A stretch of 64,000 nucleotides of DNA from a virus: positions 1 through 64,000 of IMG/VR virus record IMGVR_UViG_3300044640_001367. The stretch is one strand, 5' to 3'. The stretch's first letter is position 1. Each line of letters begins with the position of its first letter. The translations under genes were made by a program, and so were the position numbers. Of this stretch, positions 45,171 through 54,313 are shown piece by piece. Below the pieces are notes generated by a model that saw only the letters and a list, made by a program, of their open reading frames with translations, searched no databases and was not told the DNA's origin.

Positions 45171-46188
45171 TATATTAAACGAAGTAATTAGTGAAGGCGG
45201 TGTTGGTGGACATATGGCACACCCATTTGATTTTGCCGATACAGGCGCTAAATTGGTAGATGTATTTGCAAAATCAGTTAAATCTTTAAAACAAGGAGCT
45301 GGCAGTGTAAAGATTGACGGTGTTAATGCAAGTATTCGTATGGTAAACGGTCAATTTGTAATGGATCGTGGATCAGCAAAACCGCTTGATATTAAAGGAA
45401 TGCGACCTGAGGACTTACAAACAAGATTTGGAGCTGGTCATGGATTTGTCAATATAGGGGCTAAAGTTATTAATATATTCGACGCAGCAATTTCATCTAC
45501 ACAAACTGAGTTAAAGACATTGGGTTTATTAGATAATCCTAATATACTATTCAACATTGAATATGTAGAGGGTCAAACAAATGTACTTGGATATGGAGAA
45601 ATTGGAAACTTTTTAGCTATTCACGGGTTAAAAGAAATTAAGCCAAAAACTTTTGGTAAAGATGGAAGTGTTAAATCAAGAGAAGCTGTTGAAATACCGT
45701 ATGATAAAACAGCTATGCAATCTTATATAAACAAATTAAATGTGGTTGCTATGAAGAGTGGTTTTAAGGTATTGGGTAGTGTTGATACTACTTTCAAATC
45801 AAAACCAAACCTAGCGAGTGTTTTGACGCAATCAGTTACGTTGTATCCCACAGGTGAAGCTGTAACTAAGTCTTTGAAAGACTGGTTAAAAGGATTACAG
45901 TTTAAAACGCCACTGATTACCCGTGAACAATTTTTAAAATCGGTTGATAGTAAAAATATCAGTCAAGATTTTGCCGGTCAAGATGTAAATAAAATAGTTA
46001 ATGATACTATTGTTTATTTAACCACAATTAAATTGGGAGACGAAATATTAAAAAATGCTACCAGTGAAATTGGCGATTTAGAAAAACACGAAGGTATAGT
46101 TGTGAGAGATTCAAGTATTTACAGTGATCCATTTAAAATTACAGGAAGTTTTATTATAAAAGGTCTTGGAAGTAAGTTTAAGAAATAA
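45154..46188 (+). CDS. ligase-superfamily-like protein with cargo-type leader
   Basis: 344 residues. Leader MIRLNNILNEV fits L-N-E cleavage after Glu10. The following parts resemble covalent nucleotidyltransferases (DNA/RNA ligases): SVKIDGVNAS near residues 51-60 as motif I (Lys nucleophile in K-x-D-G), LFNIEYVEG (131-139) as motif III, KHEGIVVRD (around 311-319) as motif IV and IIKGLGSKFKK at the end as motif V. The spacing is plausible for the family, but I have not aligned it and the similarity may be superficial. If real, it would be an RNA or DNA ligase-like enzyme or a capping-like one. It overlaps the upstream gene by 17 bases. Confidence 0.6.
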   Translation: MIRLNNILNEVISEGGVGGHMAHPFDFADTGAKLVDVFAKSVKSLKQGAGSVKIDGVNASIRMVNGQFVMDRGSAKPLDIKGMRPEDLQTRFGAGHGFVNIGAKVINIFDAAISSTQTELKTLGLLDNPNILFNIEYVEGQTNVLGYGEIGNFLAIHGLKEIKPKTFGKDGSVKSREAVEIPYDKTAMQSYINKLNVVAMKSGFKVLGSVDTTFKSKPNLASVLTQSVTLYPTGEAVTKSLKDWLKGLQFKTPLITREQFLKSVDSKNISQDFAGQDVNKIVNDTIVYLTTIKLGDEILKNATSEIGDLEKHEGIVVRDSSIYSDPFKITGSFIIKGLGSKFKK

Positions 46189-46206
46189 ATTAAATACGTA
46201 TTTGTT

Positions 46207-46854
46207 ATGAAGAAAGCATCAGGTAAAAGTAATCTAGGCATCGTTAAAGATTACCTAGAAGGCAATCGTCCATTCGTACAAGTTGGCTACGATGCCAATT
46301 TGGAGAACAATAAACGCAAAGAAGGTGAAGAATGGGAGGATAGTCAAGGACACAAATGGGTTTGGAAGAATAATAGTAAACGCAGAGTTTCAAAACGTGC
46401 CACGATTATTAATGAAAAACGTTGTAAAACGTGTAATATGGATGTTCGATGGGGCAATTATTTGGACGACCGAGTTTGGCCTAAAACTGGATATTGTTAC
46501 GACTGTTTTATTAATTTTCAAACTGAGTTAAAATTGATGGGTATGTTTGATGTCTATAATGAACTGCAGGATTTAAAAAATGAACGTAGTATTTTAGAAG
46601 ATTATAAGAAAAAGTTTGAAGAAAGTAAAAAGTTCTGTGAAGAAAATAAAGATAAAGATGTTACATTTCTTGAAGAAGATGGATCATTTGAAAAATGGGA
46701 TGGCAATATAGATTACAATAAAATATTTGAAGATTTAATTAAAGATATAGGGGTTATTGATATACGATTAGATGAACTGACCCCTAAGATAAAAGAATAC
46801 GAAGAAAAATATGAGTCAGCCAAATCTCAGAGAAATAATAAAACAAGAGTATAA
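46207..46854 (+). CDS. zinc-ribbon coiled-coil protein, possible small terminase
   Basis: 215 residues. Residues 28-45 (NNKRKEGEEWEDSQGHKW) are polar, then two CxxC pairs (CKTCNM near residue 77 and CYDC near 98) form a probable zinc ribbon. The C-terminal half (about 110-215) is a charged coiled coil. Its end overlaps the large terminase gene by 44 bases in another frame. T4 gp16, the small terminase, precedes gp17 in the same way and is also coiled-coil, so this may be a functional counterpart, but the zinc ribbon is not typical and no sequence similarity is seen. Confidence 0.55.
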   Translation: MKKASGKSNLGIVKDYLEGNRPFVQVGYDANLENNKRKEGEEWEDSQGHKWVWKNNSKRRVSKRATIINEKRCKTCNMDVRWGNYLDDRVWPKTGYCYDCFINFQTELKLMGMFDVYNELQDLKNERSILEDYKKKFEESKKFCEENKDKDVTFLEEDGSFEKWDGNIDYNKIFEDLIKDIGVIDIRLDELTPKIKEYEEKYESAKSQRNNKTRV

Positions 46855-48400
46855 GAAGTGTATAGAGGATCCTATATACTTTATGAAGAAGTATGTTAAG
46901 ATTCAACATCCTATTAGAGGCACGGTTGCATTTGAACTATATCCATTTCAAGAAGATGCTTTACAAAACTTTGTTGATAATCAATTAAACATTGTTCTTA
47001 AGAGTCGTCAGATGGGTATCAGTACCCTTACAGCCGCTTATAGTTTGTGGTTAATGACATTTCATAATGATAAGAACATTCTTTGTATTAGTATTACGCA
47101 AGAAACAGCGAAAGAAATTGTCACTAAGGTAAGATTTGCAAACGATAACCTTCCAAGTTGGTTAAAAGTTCCTTGTGTAGAAGATAATAGATTGTCATTA
47201 CGATTAAAAAATGGTTCACAAATCAAAGCAGTTTCATCCGCCGGCACAGCAGGTCGTTCATCAGCACTATCTTTACTAATTATCGACGAAGCCGCATTTA
47301 TCGATGGTATTGAAGAAATTTGGCTGTCTTCTCAATATACACTGTCTACTGGTGGTAGAGCTATTATACTAAGTACGCCAAACGGTGTTGGCAATTTCTT
47401 CCATAAAATTTGGGTTGAATCTGAAGAAGGCAAGAATAATTTTAAAACAATTAGATTACCTTGGCATTTACACCCAGAAAGAGATCAAACGTGGAGAGAT
47501 AAACAAACTGAGTTGTCAGGAGTAAAAGGTGCAGCACAAGAATGTGATTGCGACTTTAGTACATCTGGTAATCAAGTTGTAAGTGTAGATATTCTTGAGT
47601 TTTACAAACAAACACATCTAAAAGATCCTGTTGAAAAGCGAGGTAACAATCAAGACCTATGGATCTGGGATTATCCTAATTATAGTAAAAACTACATATT
47701 GACAGCTGACTGTGCTAGAGGAGACGGTGGTGATTTTAGTGCATTCCACGTTATAGATATAGAAACATTGGAACAAGTAGCTGAATATAAAGGTCAGTTA
47801 ACTACAAAAGATTATGGAAACTTATTGGTTAGTGTTGCTACTGAATATAACAATGCTTTATTGGTGGTAGAAAATAACACTATAGGGTGGGCTACATTAC
47901 AACAAATTATTGACCGAGACTATCAAAATACGTTTTATAGCGCAACTGATTTGACGGTGATTGATGTAGAAAAAACATATTCTAATAAATTAAATACAGC
48001 TGATAAAAAGTTAATTCCTGGATTTACAACAACTAGTAAAAATAGACCTTTAATCGTAAGTAATTTGGAGTTATTTTTTAGACAAAAACAAGTGATTATG
48101 AAGTCTAAAAGATTATATGAAGAACTGAATGTGTTCGTTTGGAACGGACCCAAAGCAGAAGCGATGAGGGGTTATAATGACGATTTAGTTATGGCAATTG
48201 GAATTGGATTGTGGATACGTGAAACAGCGTTGAAGCTTAGAAATGAACAAATAGCTTATAACCGTGCAATCATTTCAAAAATATCAAAAGTCTCAAGTCA
48301 AATTTCAATTCCGAAACAAGTAAGCGCGGTACCAGATCATCATAAAACTATGGATTTCACGGTAAATGACAAAAAAGAAAGTTTAACTTGGTTGATGTAA
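46811..48400 (+). CDS. gp17: terminase large subunit, T4 gp17-like
   Basis: 529 residues. ATPase domain: LKSRQMGIST (residues 63-72) is a modified Walker A of the large-terminase type, LLIIDEAAFI (around 155-164) is Walker B with the catalytic Glu, and LSTPNGVGNFF is the coupling motif. Nuclease domain: LTADCARGDGGDFSAF near 298-313 and NDDLVMA near 456-462 give the acidic RNase H-like residues. It packages DNA into the prohead through the portal and cuts concatemers. T4 gp17 has 610 residues, so this is a compact version. It lies directly before the portal gene. Confidence 0.95.
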   Translation: MSQPNLREIIKQEYKKCIEDPIYFMKKYVKIQHPIRGTVAFELYPFQEDALQNFVDNQLNIVLKSRQMGISTLTAAYSLWLMTFHNDKNILCISITQETAKEIVTKVRFANDNLPSWLKVPCVEDNRLSLRLKNGSQIKAVSSAGTAGRSSALSLLIIDEAAFIDGIEEIWLSSQYTLSTGGRAIILSTPNGVGNFFHKIWVESEEGKNNFKTIRLPWHLHPERDQTWRDKQTELSGVKGAAQECDCDFSTSGNQVVSVDILEFYKQTHLKDPVEKRGNNQDLWIWDYPNYSKNYILTADCARGDGGDFSAFHVIDIETLEQVAEYKGQLTTKDYGNLLVSVATEYNNALLVVENNTIGWATLQQIIDRDYQNTFYSATDLTVIDVEKTYSNKLNTADKKLIPGFTTTSKNRPLIVSNLELFFRQKQVIMKSKRLYEELNVFVWNGPKAEAMRGYNDDLVMAIGIGLWIRETALKLRNEQIAYNRAIISKISKVSSQISIPKQVSAVPDHHKTMDFTVNDKKESLTWLM

Positions 48401-48401
48401 A

Positions 48402-48409
48402 TACTTATA
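48402..48409 (+). promoter_or_regulatory. late-promoter-like octamer (variant TACTTATA)
   Basis: TACTTATA, the same variant as at 867-874, 17 bases before the portal ATG. Confidence 0.4.
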
Positions 48410-48426
48410 TATTATAGATAAATCAT

Positions 48427-50325
48427 ATGTCAGATAAATCTTTTCAAGAATTACGGAGTCGGTCTTTATTCGCTCGTTTGAAGCGTTTGTTTTCAAACGA
48501 CGTGATCGTTCGCAACATTGGTGGTAAAAAACTAAAAGTTATTGATACTGATGAAATTCAGTACGCTACAGATCGTAATAGTTTAAGAGACAGGTTTAAT
48601 AGATTACGTACTACTTCGTATAATCAATATACTAGAGATTTTAATTTATCATATCAAAGCAGTCGTGTAGAACTATTTCGTGATTATGATACAATGGATA
48701 TGGATCCAATTCTATCATCTGCGTTGGACATTTATGCAGATGAATGTACAACCCGAAATGAAATGGGTGAAGTAATTCATATCAAATCTTCCAACGATGA
48801 AATTAAAAACATTTTGCACAATCTATTCTATGATATTTTGAACATAGAGTTTAATTTATGGAGTTGGTCACGGTGTATGGTTAAATATGGTGATTTTTAT
48901 CTACGACTTCATATTAGCCCTGAATATGGTGTTTATTTGGTAGAACCATTGAGTACATATTATGTAACACGTGTAGAAAATGCACATTTGACCAATAAAA
49001 ACTTTGTTAAATTTCAAGTCAATTTGCCATATGGAAACAAGATGGAGGATTTGGAGAACTATCAAATTGCTCATTTTAGATTATTGAGCGATAGTAACTT
49101 TCTCCCATATGGAAAAAGTACTTTAGAAGGCGCCCGACGTGTTTGGAAACAATTGAGTTTGATGGAAGACGCAATGTTAATTCATCGTATTATGCGTGCG
49201 CCTGAAAAACGCATTTTCAAAGTTGATATTGGTAATATTCCACCAAATGAAGTTGACAATCATATGCAACGTATTATGGACCAAATGAAAAAGGTACCAT
49301 ATTTGGATCAAGAAACCGGAGATTATAATTTAAGATTCAATCTACAAAACATGGTAGAGGACTTTTTCTTGCCTGTTCGTGGTAGTGATAGTGGAACCAG
49401 TATTGAAAATTTATCTGGATTAGAGTGGACTGGTACCGATGACATTGAGTATCTTCGTAATAAAATGATGGCAGCACTTAAGATACCCAAAGCATTTTTG
49501 GGATATGATGAATCATTGAGTGGTAAAGCTACATTAGCAGCTGAAGACATAAGATTTGCTAGAACAGTAGAACGTATACAACGTATTATGGTTAGTGAAT
49601 TGAATAAAATTGCGGTTATTCATTTATATAGCCAAGGATATAGAGACGAATCATTAGTAGATTTTACACTGGAATTAACTAATCCGTCCACTATATTTGA
49701 AAAAGAAAAAATCGATGTATATAAGAGCAAAGTGGAACTTTGCAAAGATATGCAAGAACAAAAAGTATTTTCTAAGAAATGGATTTATGAAAATATCTTT
49801 GGTTTATCAGATCATGATATGATAACTCTGCAAAAACAACTAATCGACGACGCTAAAGGAAATTATAGATTTAAGCAGATTGAAGAAGAAGGCAATGATC
49901 CAGCTCTATCCTTTTTAAATAAAAAAGATAAGGAGGGTGAAAGCGGCGGTGGTGGCGGAGCTGAACCAGGTGGTAGTGAGCCTGGGACTGACACTGCTCC
50001 TGAAGGAGGAGATGATAGTGGTAAAGATACCGGCGCTGAAGCTGGTGGTGAACCATCAACTCCCCCAAAGTTATCAGAAAAACGTGATCAAACTGGTAGA
50101 AAAGATGCCAGTAAATATCCTTTTGGGGAAGATCCACTAGGCACATTAGAAAACAATAGACGCAGTGATTTATCAGTATCGCACAAATATAAAAATGGAT
50201 CGCCATTGTCTGTGGAGTCTATTAAGGGGCTGACAGATTTGTTAAAAACGTTGGATCAAGAAAAAGAAAGTTTGATGGAAGGAAACAAAAATTCTTTCAT
50301 GGACGAACAAAATATAAAAGAATAG
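48427..50325 (+). CDS. gp20: portal protein, T4 gp20-like
   Basis: 632 residues. The family pattern is clear: FRDYDTMDMDPILSSALDIY (around 78-97), a wing with SSNDEIKNILHNLFYDIL, WSRCMVKYGDFYLRL, RAPEKRIFKVDIGNIPP and GGLE-like NLSGLEWTGTDDIEYLRNKM before the central helix, then LAAEDIRFARTVERIQ. The portal dodecamer is the DNA gate and the nucleus for head assembly. A Gly/Glu/Pro-rich low-complexity segment (about 505-545) lies near the C-terminus and may be a disordered tail. It follows the large terminase by 26 bases and precedes the gp21 region. Confidence 0.95.
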   Translation: MSDKSFQELRSRSLFARLKRLFSNDVIVRNIGGKKLKVIDTDEIQYATDRNSLRDRFNRLRTTSYNQYTRDFNLSYQSSRVELFRDYDTMDMDPILSSALDIYADECTTRNEMGEVIHIKSSNDEIKNILHNLFYDILNIEFNLWSWSRCMVKYGDFYLRLHISPEYGVYLVEPLSTYYVTRVENAHLTNKNFVKFQVNLPYGNKMEDLENYQIAHFRLLSDSNFLPYGKSTLEGARRVWKQLSLMEDAMLIHRIMRAPEKRIFKVDIGNIPPNEVDNHMQRIMDQMKKVPYLDQETGDYNLRFNLQNMVEDFFLPVRGSDSGTSIENLSGLEWTGTDDIEYLRNKMMAALKIPKAFLGYDESLSGKATLAAEDIRFARTVERIQRIMVSELNKIAVIHLYSQGYRDESLVDFTLELTNPSTIFEKEKIDVYKSKVELCKDMQEQKVFSKKWIYENIFGLSDHDMITLQKQLIDDAKGNYRFKQIEEEGNDPALSFLNKKDKEGESGGGGGAEPGGSEPGTDTAPEGGDDSGKDTGAEAGGEPSTPPKLSEKRDQTGRKDASKYPFGEDPLGTLENNRRSDLSVSHKYKNGSPLSVESIKGLTDLLKTLDQEKESLMEGNKNSFMDEQNIKE

Positions 50326-50357
50326 TATAATTCCTATATATTTAACCACATTGATTA

Positions 50358-50365
50358 TATTTATA
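50358..50365 (+). promoter_or_regulatory. late-promoter-like octamer TATTTATA
   Basis: Exact TATTTATA, 16 bases before the ATG at 50382, after the portal gene. Confidence 0.6.
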
Positions 50366-50381
50366 AATAATAATAAATAAT

Positions 50382-51260
50382 ATGCACAAGAAAGCAAAAC
50401 ATTCAAAATTCAAGAATGCTGGAATATTGTTTGAACTACTCACTCGACAAATTACATCAGACATTCTAGCGGGAAAAGATGAATCATTTACTAAAAATTT
50501 AATGTTCAAGTACTTCCACGAAAGTAAAGAACTTGGAAAAGAGGTGCAGCTTTATAATTTTATTTTACAACAAAAAAGTAAAGATGTATCTTCGGCCGAA
50601 CGACTTTTGGGTGTTGTATTACAAACACGATCTAAACTTGACGAACGTGAATTAAATAAACAAAAGTATAGTATCATCAAAGAAATTAAAGAAAAATATA
50701 ACATTGATGATTTTTTAAAGAACAAAATCCCAAATTATAAGTTATATGCTTCCATTTATAAATTATTTGAAGACCAAGATAAAAGTGGGGTTAAGTTTGA
50801 AGTTACTGAGTTAATAGAATCCAGAGAGTACATCGTTGAAAATTTGACAAAAGAAAAGAAGTCGGATCAAGAATCGTTGGATGTTTATGGAAGTCAAACT
50901 GCAGACGTTAGATTGTTAGCATACAAGTTTTTAATTGAAAATTTCAATAGTAAATACAACGATTTATTGCCAGATCAAAAGAAACTATTGAAGGAATATA
51001 TTACCAATGTTTCAAATTCCAGTAAATTTACAAAATATGTCAATGAAGAATACAAAAGAATCAGCTTGGTATTAAAAGACCAAGTAAAAAATGTTACATC
51101 TGACGTAGTTAAAATTAAAATAAATGAAGTTATTAGTCAATTTTCTACTAAATCTTGTGCCGGTATAATTAAAGAAAATCAATTGACATCTTTATTGAAT
51201 GCGTATGAATTAGTAGAAGAAATTAAAAAGATTGATGTCAAAAATGAAACAAAATCTTAA
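50382..51260 (+). CDS. unknown head-cluster protein (292 aa)
   Basis: 292 residues, Lys/Glu-rich and almost entirely helical. It starts MHKKAKHSKFKNAGILFELL. No motif is recognised. It sits between portal and prohead protease, where T4 has the core proteins gp67 and gp68, so a role in head core assembly is possible. However, T4 gp67/gp68 are smaller and show no visible similarity. The last 26 bases overlap the following gene. Confidence 0.65.
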   Translation: MHKKAKHSKFKNAGILFELLTRQITSDILAGKDESFTKNLMFKYFHESKELGKEVQLYNFILQQKSKDVSSAERLLGVVLQTRSKLDERELNKQKYSIIKEIKEKYNIDDFLKNKIPNYKLYASIYKLFEDQDKSGVKFEVTELIESREYIVENLTKEKKSDQESLDVYGSQTADVRLLAYKFLIENFNSKYNDLLPDQKKLLKEYITNVSNSSKFTKYVNEEYKRISLVLKDQVKNVTSDVVKIKINEVISQFSTKSCAGIIKENQLTSLLNAYELVEEIKKIDVKNETKS

Positions 51261-52245
51261 AGAAAAGATTAAACGAATTTTAACCAAGTTAAAGGTTAAA
51301 AATGAAGCTAGTACAACAGGTACAGGTGCGGTCGCGTCTGGTCCTGTTTCAGTTGGAGGCGATGCTGCTAGAACACCATTTGCATTTAGCCGCCGTGGAC
51401 CAGGAAACATTAGAGCAGCGACACAATTGGGATATAAGTTAGCTAAAGCTATCAAAAGAAGTAATGGATATAAGTTGGAAAATCAAATGTATAGTGGTCC
51501 GGCTTACGCAACACCAGCACAATCAATTGAATTAGGCGATACATATACTGACGAAAATGGTTTGGTTCAACACAATGATCCTGATATGGATCCCAATTTA
51601 ATTGGATATAAACAAGGTGCTTTACCTATGTATGAGAGATTTGATACTCTTAAATACGAACAAGAAGATAAACCAGTTGCTGCCCCACAACCTGTTCAAC
51701 CTGCTCAACCTGCTCAACCTGCTCAACCTGCTCAACCTAAACAACCCGCTGCGGCGCCGTCAGTAGATTTAAAAACATACGATGTTCTTCCTGACTTTAC
51801 AGCATTTGATACAAAATTAAAAAGTTCGACTGAAGCATTAAAGAATAATCTTCAAAAGTCAATACAGGATAAAATTTTGGGTAAGAAGATTGTGGTTAGA
51901 GCTAGTAAAGGATACAAACAGCCTGAAACAGATTATACAATCAATGTAACAGGCGTTGCGATTGATTATTATTATGATAGATATGTCATCATAATTATTG
52001 GACGAGAGGAAAATAAACAAAAGGTGGCTAAATTCTTTGTTAAACCAGGATTTAAACTTAAAATTTTAGGCAATGCTGATAATTTGAAGCCAAAGGATCA
52101 ATATCAAGTTGCTAAATCAAAAGCATTAGTTGAACCAAACAGTCAACAAAATGTTGTTCCATCAAACAAAATAACCGCTGATAAAGAGGATGCGACTACT
52201 CAAGATCAAAACGCACAAACGGGAACAACACAACCTAAAGCTTAA
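51235..52245 (+). CDS. unknown head-cluster protein with QPA repeats (336 aa)
   Basis: 336 residues from ATG 51235; ATG 51244 is an equally good start and a TTG at 51232 is in frame. A basic N-terminus (QNLKEKIKRILTKLK) and an Ala/Gly-rich section precede a PQA repeat array (about 152-168), then a globular domain around 180-290 (DFTAFDTKLKSSTEALKNN; IIIIGREENKQKVAKFF) and a disordered Gln-rich end. Its place between portal and protease suggests a prohead component. The basic N-terminus could contact DNA. No family recognised. Confidence 0.6.
   Translation: MSKMKQNLKEKIKRILTKLKVKNEASTTGTGAVASGPVSVGGDAARTPFAFSRRGPGNIRAATQLGYKLAKAIKRSNGYKLENQMYSGPAYATPAQSIELGDTYTDENGLVQHNDPDMDPNLIGYKQGALPMYERFDTLKYEQEDKPVAAPQPVQPAQPAQPAQPAQPKQPAAAPSVDLKTYDVLPDFTAFDTKLKSSTEALKNNLQKSIQDKILGKKIVVRASKGYKQPETDYTINVTGVAIDYYYDRYVIIIIGREENKQKVAKFFVKPGFKLKILGNADNLKPKDQYQVAKSKALVEPNSQQNVVPSNKITADKEDATTQDQNAQTGTTQPKA
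51688..51738 (+). repeat. 9-bp tandem repeat encoding QPA triplets
   Basis: Five and two-thirds units of CAACCTGCT (first with GTT), encoding QPVQPAQPAQPAQPAQP. Units are nearly identical at DNA level, so copy number may vary between relatives. Confidence 0.9.
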
Positions 52246-52250
52246 TATAT

Positions 52251-52853
52251 ATGAAACAAGTACTGATAGATATTTTACCATTTGAATTTAAAAAAACATC
52301 TTTAAATGAATCTCTTAAAGATGGAAAATTATACGTAACCGGCGTATTACAACGTGCCGACGCAAAAAACCAAAACGGCCGTGTGTATCCAGTAGATGTG
52401 TTGAAGAGAGAAGCTGAGAAATATATGCAAAATTTCGTTAAACAACGTCGTGCTATGGGTGAATTAGATCACCCAGAATCATCTGTTGTTAACTTAAAAA
52501 ATGTAAGTCATAATATCGTAGATATGGGGTGGGAAAGTAAAGATTTAGTTGGTACAGTTGAAATTCTTCCTACGCCTAGCGGTAACATTTTAAGAGACTT
52601 GCTACAATCAGGTATTCTTTTGGGTATTAGTAGTCGCGGATTAGGAAGTGTTAAAAAAGATATGCGTGAAAATGCAGATGTTGTACAAGACGATTTTGAT
52701 TTAATTGCGTTTGATTTCGTAAGCAATCCAAGTACACAAGGAGCTTTTATGTATCCACAGGGAAAAATCAATGAAAGCGTTGAACAAAAAATAATAATTA
52801 ACCCATATAGTAATGTTGAAAGAATTATTCACAACATTCTATCAGAACTATAA
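52251..52853 (+). CDS. gp21: prohead protease, T4 gp21-like
   Basis: 200 residues (T4 gp21 has 212). Catalytic motifs of the herpes-type serine protease fold are visible: GELDHPE with His74, GISSRG with Ser127/Ser128, and FDFVSNPS near residues 154-161 as the conserved C-terminal element. In T4 this enzyme cuts scaffold, capsid protein and internal proteins after (L/I)-x-E and finally itself. Its own N-terminus has SLNE at 17-20, a candidate self-cleavage site. It is the enzyme expected to process the leaders described at 44110, 44397, 45154, 52866 and 61847. Confidence 0.92.
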   Translation: MKQVLIDILPFEFKKTSLNESLKDGKLYVTGVLQRADAKNQNGRVYPVDVLKREAEKYMQNFVKQRRAMGELDHPESSVVNLKNVSHNIVDMGWESKDLVGTVEILPTPSGNILRDLLQSGILLGISSRGLGSVKKDMRENADVVQDDFDLIAFDFVSNPSTQGAFMYPQGKINESVEQKIIINPYSNVERIIHNILSEL

Positions 52854-52861
52854 TATTTATA
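52854..52861 (+). promoter_or_regulatory. late-promoter-like octamer TATTTATA
   Basis: Exact TATTTATA between the protease stop and the ATG at 52866, ending four bases before it. Confidence 0.6.
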
Positions 52862-52865
52862 AAGT

Positions 52866-53288
52866 ATGAAATTAAAACATTTACTGGAAAACTCTACGGA
52901 ATCGACTTATGTCGCTTTGACCAAAGAAGAAAAATCAAAAATGGTCGGGGTTATTAAATCTTACAACGAATATCGTAAAGGATTAAAAGCTGATAGTGTC
53001 TATGAAACAGCACAAAAAATTATGGAAGCTGTTAATTTAGCAGAACGATATGCTATTAAAGAATGTAACGAATGGATGGAAGCTAAAATGGTGGAACGTG
53101 ATATGAAAGAAATCAAACGTGATGCCGCTAAGATGTACGAAGAAGCACAAAAGATGAAAGCTATTGAACAACAACTTGAAATGTTGTATGAACAAGTTGG
53201 TATGAGATTGGAACGTTATTTTGAGATCGCAGATTCAATGAATGAAAATCCACAAACAACCAATGTTAGTACTAACGCATCGGTATAG
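52866..53288 (+). CDS. helical protein with capsid-targeting-like leader (140 aa)
   Basis: 140 residues. Begins MKLKHLLENS, which fits L-L-E cleavage after Glu8. The body (residues 20-125) is a long charged helix or coiled coil (KRDAAKMYEEAQKMKAIEQQ) with a Thr/Asn-rich end. It lies between protease and scaffold genes, where prohead core or internal proteins are expected. Its last 17 bases overlap, tail to tail, the end of the minus-strand gene. Function unknown; packaging in the head is inferred from the leader. Confidence 0.65.
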   Translation: MKLKHLLENSTESTYVALTKEEKSKMVGVIKSYNEYRKGLKADSVYETAQKIMEAVNLAERYAIKECNEWMEAKMVERDMKEIKRDAAKMYEEAQKMKAIEQQLEMLYEQVGMRLERYFEIADSMNENPQTTNVSTNASV

Positions 53289-53730
53289 AATCGATAAATT
53301 CCAACATCGAGATAAACGATTCAAAAACATATTTTCTATTTGATTCTAATACATAACCTTCGTCTGTTTTATAGACGAAGGTTTTTCTCTTTTCATTAAC
53401 CATATCTAAAGAGGGAACTTCTACTTCAGAGAACATTCTGTACTCGTCATCTATACGAAAATCCATTTCGCCTAACAAATCTATCTCCATAAAATTCCAT
53501 CCATTTGGATTATCTATATCTTCAAGTTTGTACATTTTTTCTTCTTCAAAATTATCATTATTTATAAAGTTAATTAATTTTGGCGATTTGTACTTGTTAT
53601 AACTATTATTCATTTCACGTACATCGGGATTTGAATAAGCGTTTTCTTCGCCAGTTCTTTTTATGAACTTATAATTATCTTTTTTAGAATTCATATGTTT
53701 AGAAAAATTGGGATTAAAATTATAGGCCAT
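53272..53730 (-). CDS. unknown protein (152 aa)
   Basis: 152 residues, polar, starting MAYNFNPNFSKHMNSKKDNY, with an acidic middle part and a final FESFISMLEFIDSIPMR. No motif recognised. Its first 11 bases overlap the end of the preceding minus-strand gene, forming a two-gene minus-strand unit. It converges on the head gene ending at 53288 with 17 bases of overlap. Its orientation opposite to the surrounding head genes marks it as a possible later insertion. Confidence 0.6.
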   Translation of the reverse strand: MAYNFNPNFSKHMNSKKDNYKFIKRTGEENAYSNPDVREMNNSYNKYKSPKLINFINNDNFEEEKMYKLEDIDNPNGWNFMEIDLLGEMDFRIDDEYRMFSEVEVPSLDMVNEKRKTFVYKTDEGYVLESNRKYVFESFISMLEFIDSIPMR

Positions 53731-54313
53731 AAGAGTTAATTCTATCTATAAAGTCTGCTAACGAACTTGTTTGTTCACTATCTTTGTTTTTATCTACACC
53801 GGTACTCAACATACTAAATATTTCTTTTTCTGGTCGATCAGGATAGGTTCTTTGTACAAAACAAGCATAAACAATTAAATTTTCATTTTTTTGATCTATT
53901 AATTTTTTAAACACATACTTTTTTGTACTACCGTTACTGAATATTTCGGTTTGTATCTGTGTGTTTTCCGGCGCATTTGGAATAAAATTGGTTTTGCCAA
54001 ATCCGCTAAATCCATTTTGCTTATTTTGAAATATCAACATTTCTTTTTTGACAAATGGAACTCCTTCGTTTTCTTTCAACACTTGATTAAAAGATTTTCC
54101 TTTGATAATGTCAAAATCACTCAGTGAATACTCAGACTCTTTGAGACTTTTCAATATTTCTTTTAGTTTGGTAAAATCTTTAACGCTACTTGGTTTTATA
54201 GTACTAGCCATTGTACGTACTGTTGAAGATACTTTTCCAGGTTTAATTTTTCCTTTTTGTAAGGCTCGTACTAATCTGAATAGTCTCGCTTGCTTTTCAC
54301 TTTGTGCTGGCAT
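53720..54313 (-). CDS. unknown protein with small basic N-terminal domain (197 aa)
   Basis: 197 residues. The first 50 (MPAQSEKQARLFRLVRALQK and onward to SSVKDFTK) resemble the small basic phage domain typified by MPAKSxxQ...L...A...KGK, found free-standing in many marine phages. The rest (60-197) is a mixed domain with no recognised motif. An AT octamer of the late-promoter type (minus strand, 54319-54326) lies five bases before the ATG. It overlaps the next minus-strand gene by 11 bases. Function unknown. Confidence 0.65.
   Translation of the reverse strand: MPAQSEKQARLFRLVRALQKGKIKPGKVSSTVRTMASTIKPSSVKDFTKLKEILKSLKESEYSLSDFDIIKGKSFNQVLKENEGVPFVKKEMLIFQNKQNGFSGFGKTNFIPNAPENTQIQTEIFSNGSTKKYVFKKLIDQKNENLIVYACFVQRTYPDRPEKEIFSMLSTGVDKNKDSEQTSSLADFIDRINSYGL

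Noticed and set aside
49871-50206. Minus-strand 111-codon and plus-strand 67-codon ORFs in the portal gene tail
   Set aside because: Shadows of the low-complexity C-terminal portal coding region.
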